DNA from: Paenibacillus faecalis
GTDB lineage: Bacteria; Bacillota; Bacilli; Paenibacillales; Paenibacillaceae
DNA length: 64,000 bases
Direction of reading: 5' to 3'
Assembly (NCBI RefSeq): GCF_900289175.1
Contig: NZ_LT985747.1
Span: forward strand, 4,118,269 to 4,182,268
In this document: positions 63,204 through 64,000 of the stretch, in pieces
How positions within the stretch are numbered: the first letter of the stretch is position 1
How the letters are laid out: every line of letters starts with the position of its first letter
Notes under the pieces: generated by a model
What the model saw: the letters and a program-made list of their open reading frames with translations, nothing else
The model's database searches: none
What the model was told of the DNA's origin: nothing
Program-made: the position numbers and the translations under genes

Positions 63204-63287
63204 ATGGAAATTGCCAACACAATCATTGAGTTTATCGCCCAGATTGTTCCACAAGCGATTGAATTAATCAGTAATCTGTTCCAGTAA
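63204..63287 (+). CDS. 27-residue amphipathic peptide (PSM/delta-lysin-like)
   Basis: Ribosome site AAAGGAGGG five bases before ATG; 27 codons MEIANTIIEFIAQIVP, ending ELISNLFQ. Residues I, F, V, L recur every three to four positions, giving a one-sided helix with acidic residues (Glu2, 9, 21) on the other face, and no leader sequence. This is the pattern of phenol-soluble modulins and leaderless bacteriocins. It has its own terminator. Net charge is about -3, unusual for an antimicrobial. Confidence 0.7.
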   Translation: MEIANTIIEFIAQIVPQAIELISNLFQ

Positions 63288-63311
63288 TCACTACCATCTA
63301 ACCAAACAAAG

Positions 63312-63360
63312 CATGTCCCTGTTACGTGGCTCCAGCCCCGAAACGGGGACATGTTTTTTA
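63312..63360 (+). terminator. Intrinsic terminator of the small peptide gene
   Basis: CATGTCCC/GGGGACATG stem with inner CCCCG/CGGGG option, followed by TTTTTTA, 25 bases past the peptide stop. Confidence 0.92.
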
Positions 63361-63420
63361 TATACATTTCGTTAGAATGTAAATGAACAACAGACTACGC
63401 AGGCGTATCCCTTGCTGTAT

Positions 63421-63450
63421 AAAAAAACCGCAGCGATTTAAACGCTGCGG
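63421..63450 (-). terminator. Intrinsic terminator of the edge gene
   Basis: CCGCAGCG/CGCTGCGG stem followed on the minus strand by seven U. Confidence 0.88.
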
Positions 63451-63519
63451 GAGTTACAGACAGAACCATATAGCGGGTGGATAAACGTTTGGGCAGTTCC
63501 GCCCAATACTCCAACTTTG

Positions 63520-64000
63520 TCAGTTGGGAGTCTGTTTGCTCAATTGCCTCATCTTGGAGATGACCTTCTCCGGTTGATAAGCCGTATCTGTTGCCAGATC
63601 GAGAACATCCGCAGCGCTTCGGGTCAAATAGACTTTTTCCCTGTTGTCGCTTACGGTTACCATGATGCTGTGCCCGACATATTCAAAGTAGAGGATATCG
63701 TCATCACGGGTTACCTCGTCTCGTGCCTTCTTGTATATTTGCAGCAGTTCTTTGCTGCGGTTTTCCCCACCCATTTTAATCGGCTCCTTATCCGTAGCCA
63801 CTACTATTCCTTCCGCTTCCGTGCCATTCATCATGAACCACAATCTTTCGTTCGTAGGCAATAGCATATCTGCAATACCTTCACCCTTGTAGGTTATGAT
63901 CTTTTTGTCCGGCAGCGGTGAGTATACCGGAATAGAGAACTCAGACAACTGCAATGGATTGCTGCTGTCCGGTACGGCCAAGTTTTCTTTTGGCGCATCC
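63520..64000 (-). CDS. Hypothetical protein, 5' end outside window
   Basis: The frame stays open to the right edge (DAPKENLAVPDSSNP... at the visible N-side), so the start is not in the window; a TTG at 63981 is an unlikely start. The visible ~160 residues are mixed alpha/beta with YFEYVGHSIMVTVSD and a helical tail. No family recognised. It may be a secreted or membrane protein whose anchor lies beyond the edge. Confidence 0.7.
   Translation of the reverse strand, partial: DAPKENLAVPDSSNPLQLSEFSIPVYSPLPDKKIITYKGEGIADMLLPTNERLWFMMNGTEAEGIVVATDKEPIKMGGENRSKELLQIYKKARDEVTRDDDILYFEYVGHSIMVTVSDNREKVYLTRSAADVLDLATDTAYQPEKVISKMRQLSKQTPN

Overview
The window looks like chromosomal DNA of a Paenibacillus-type member of the Bacillota. 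Genes have strong AGGAGG-type ribosome sites and U-tailed hairpin terminators. The content fits the genus: a Spo0E-like phosphatase, a YesMN-type two-component system next to a sugar ABC transporter, AraC regulators, GH3 and GH39 enzymes, ECF sigma factors with membrane anti-sigma proteins, and AloR/AloP-like signalling. Genus is inferred from gene content only; no rRNA or housekeeping marker is present.

Layout. 1-1.7 kb: an IS200/IS605 element (tnpA plus tnpB, running off the left edge). 1.8-5.7 kb: an accessory signalling locus with a Spo0E-like protein, an HTH/TPR receptor regulator of the AloR/NprR/PlcR kind, a tandem array of seven small exported-peptide units behind it, and a decayed tyrosine recombinase. 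5.8-6.3 kb: an AT-rich orphan gene. 6.6-11.9 kb: an Agr-like LytTR regulator, GHKL kinase and three-gene ABC exporter. 12-22 kb: glycerate kinase and SLC13 permease, a truncated HTH-methyltransferase, DoxX, UcpA-like dehydrogenase, a broken serine hydrolase, an ECF sigma factor with a DUF4179 partner, and L-serine dehydratase. 22.5-34.8 kb: AraC regulator, zinc-type CDF exporter, a degenerate GT2-like operon, a membrane protein, aspartase, a TetR-controlled MFS efflux operon with two perfect operators, and a YdjC deacetylase with a GPH symporter. 34.8-50.7 kb: sugar catabolism (ABC importer with YesMN, Gfo/Idh oxidoreductase with TIM-barrel isomerase, two GH3 glycosidases with an MFS transporter behind two cre boxes). 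50.7-64 kb: an AraC-GH39 fusion, a 27-residue membrane peptide, SWIM and SNF2 proteins, a SigV/RsiV-like module, a GH18 chitinase under a c-di-GMP-I riboswitch, and a 27-residue amphipathic peptide gene.

The standout is the peptide array at 2127-3821. A unit of about 268 bp, made of the last ~50 codons of the receptor gene plus the small peptide gene, has been duplicated in tandem. Six intact peptide genes remain, plus one start-less copy. They share a Sec-type N-terminus and differ in the last eight residues around a G-x-x-P/S-W ending, which looks like diversification of a quorum-sensing signal behind one receptor gene. A second good signal is the GEMM-I aptamer on the chitinase leader, tying chitin degradation to cyclic di-GMP. 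The AraC-GH39 fusion, the GH3 enzymes and the MFS transporter together look like a self-contained plant-glycoside utilisation unit under carbon catabolite control.
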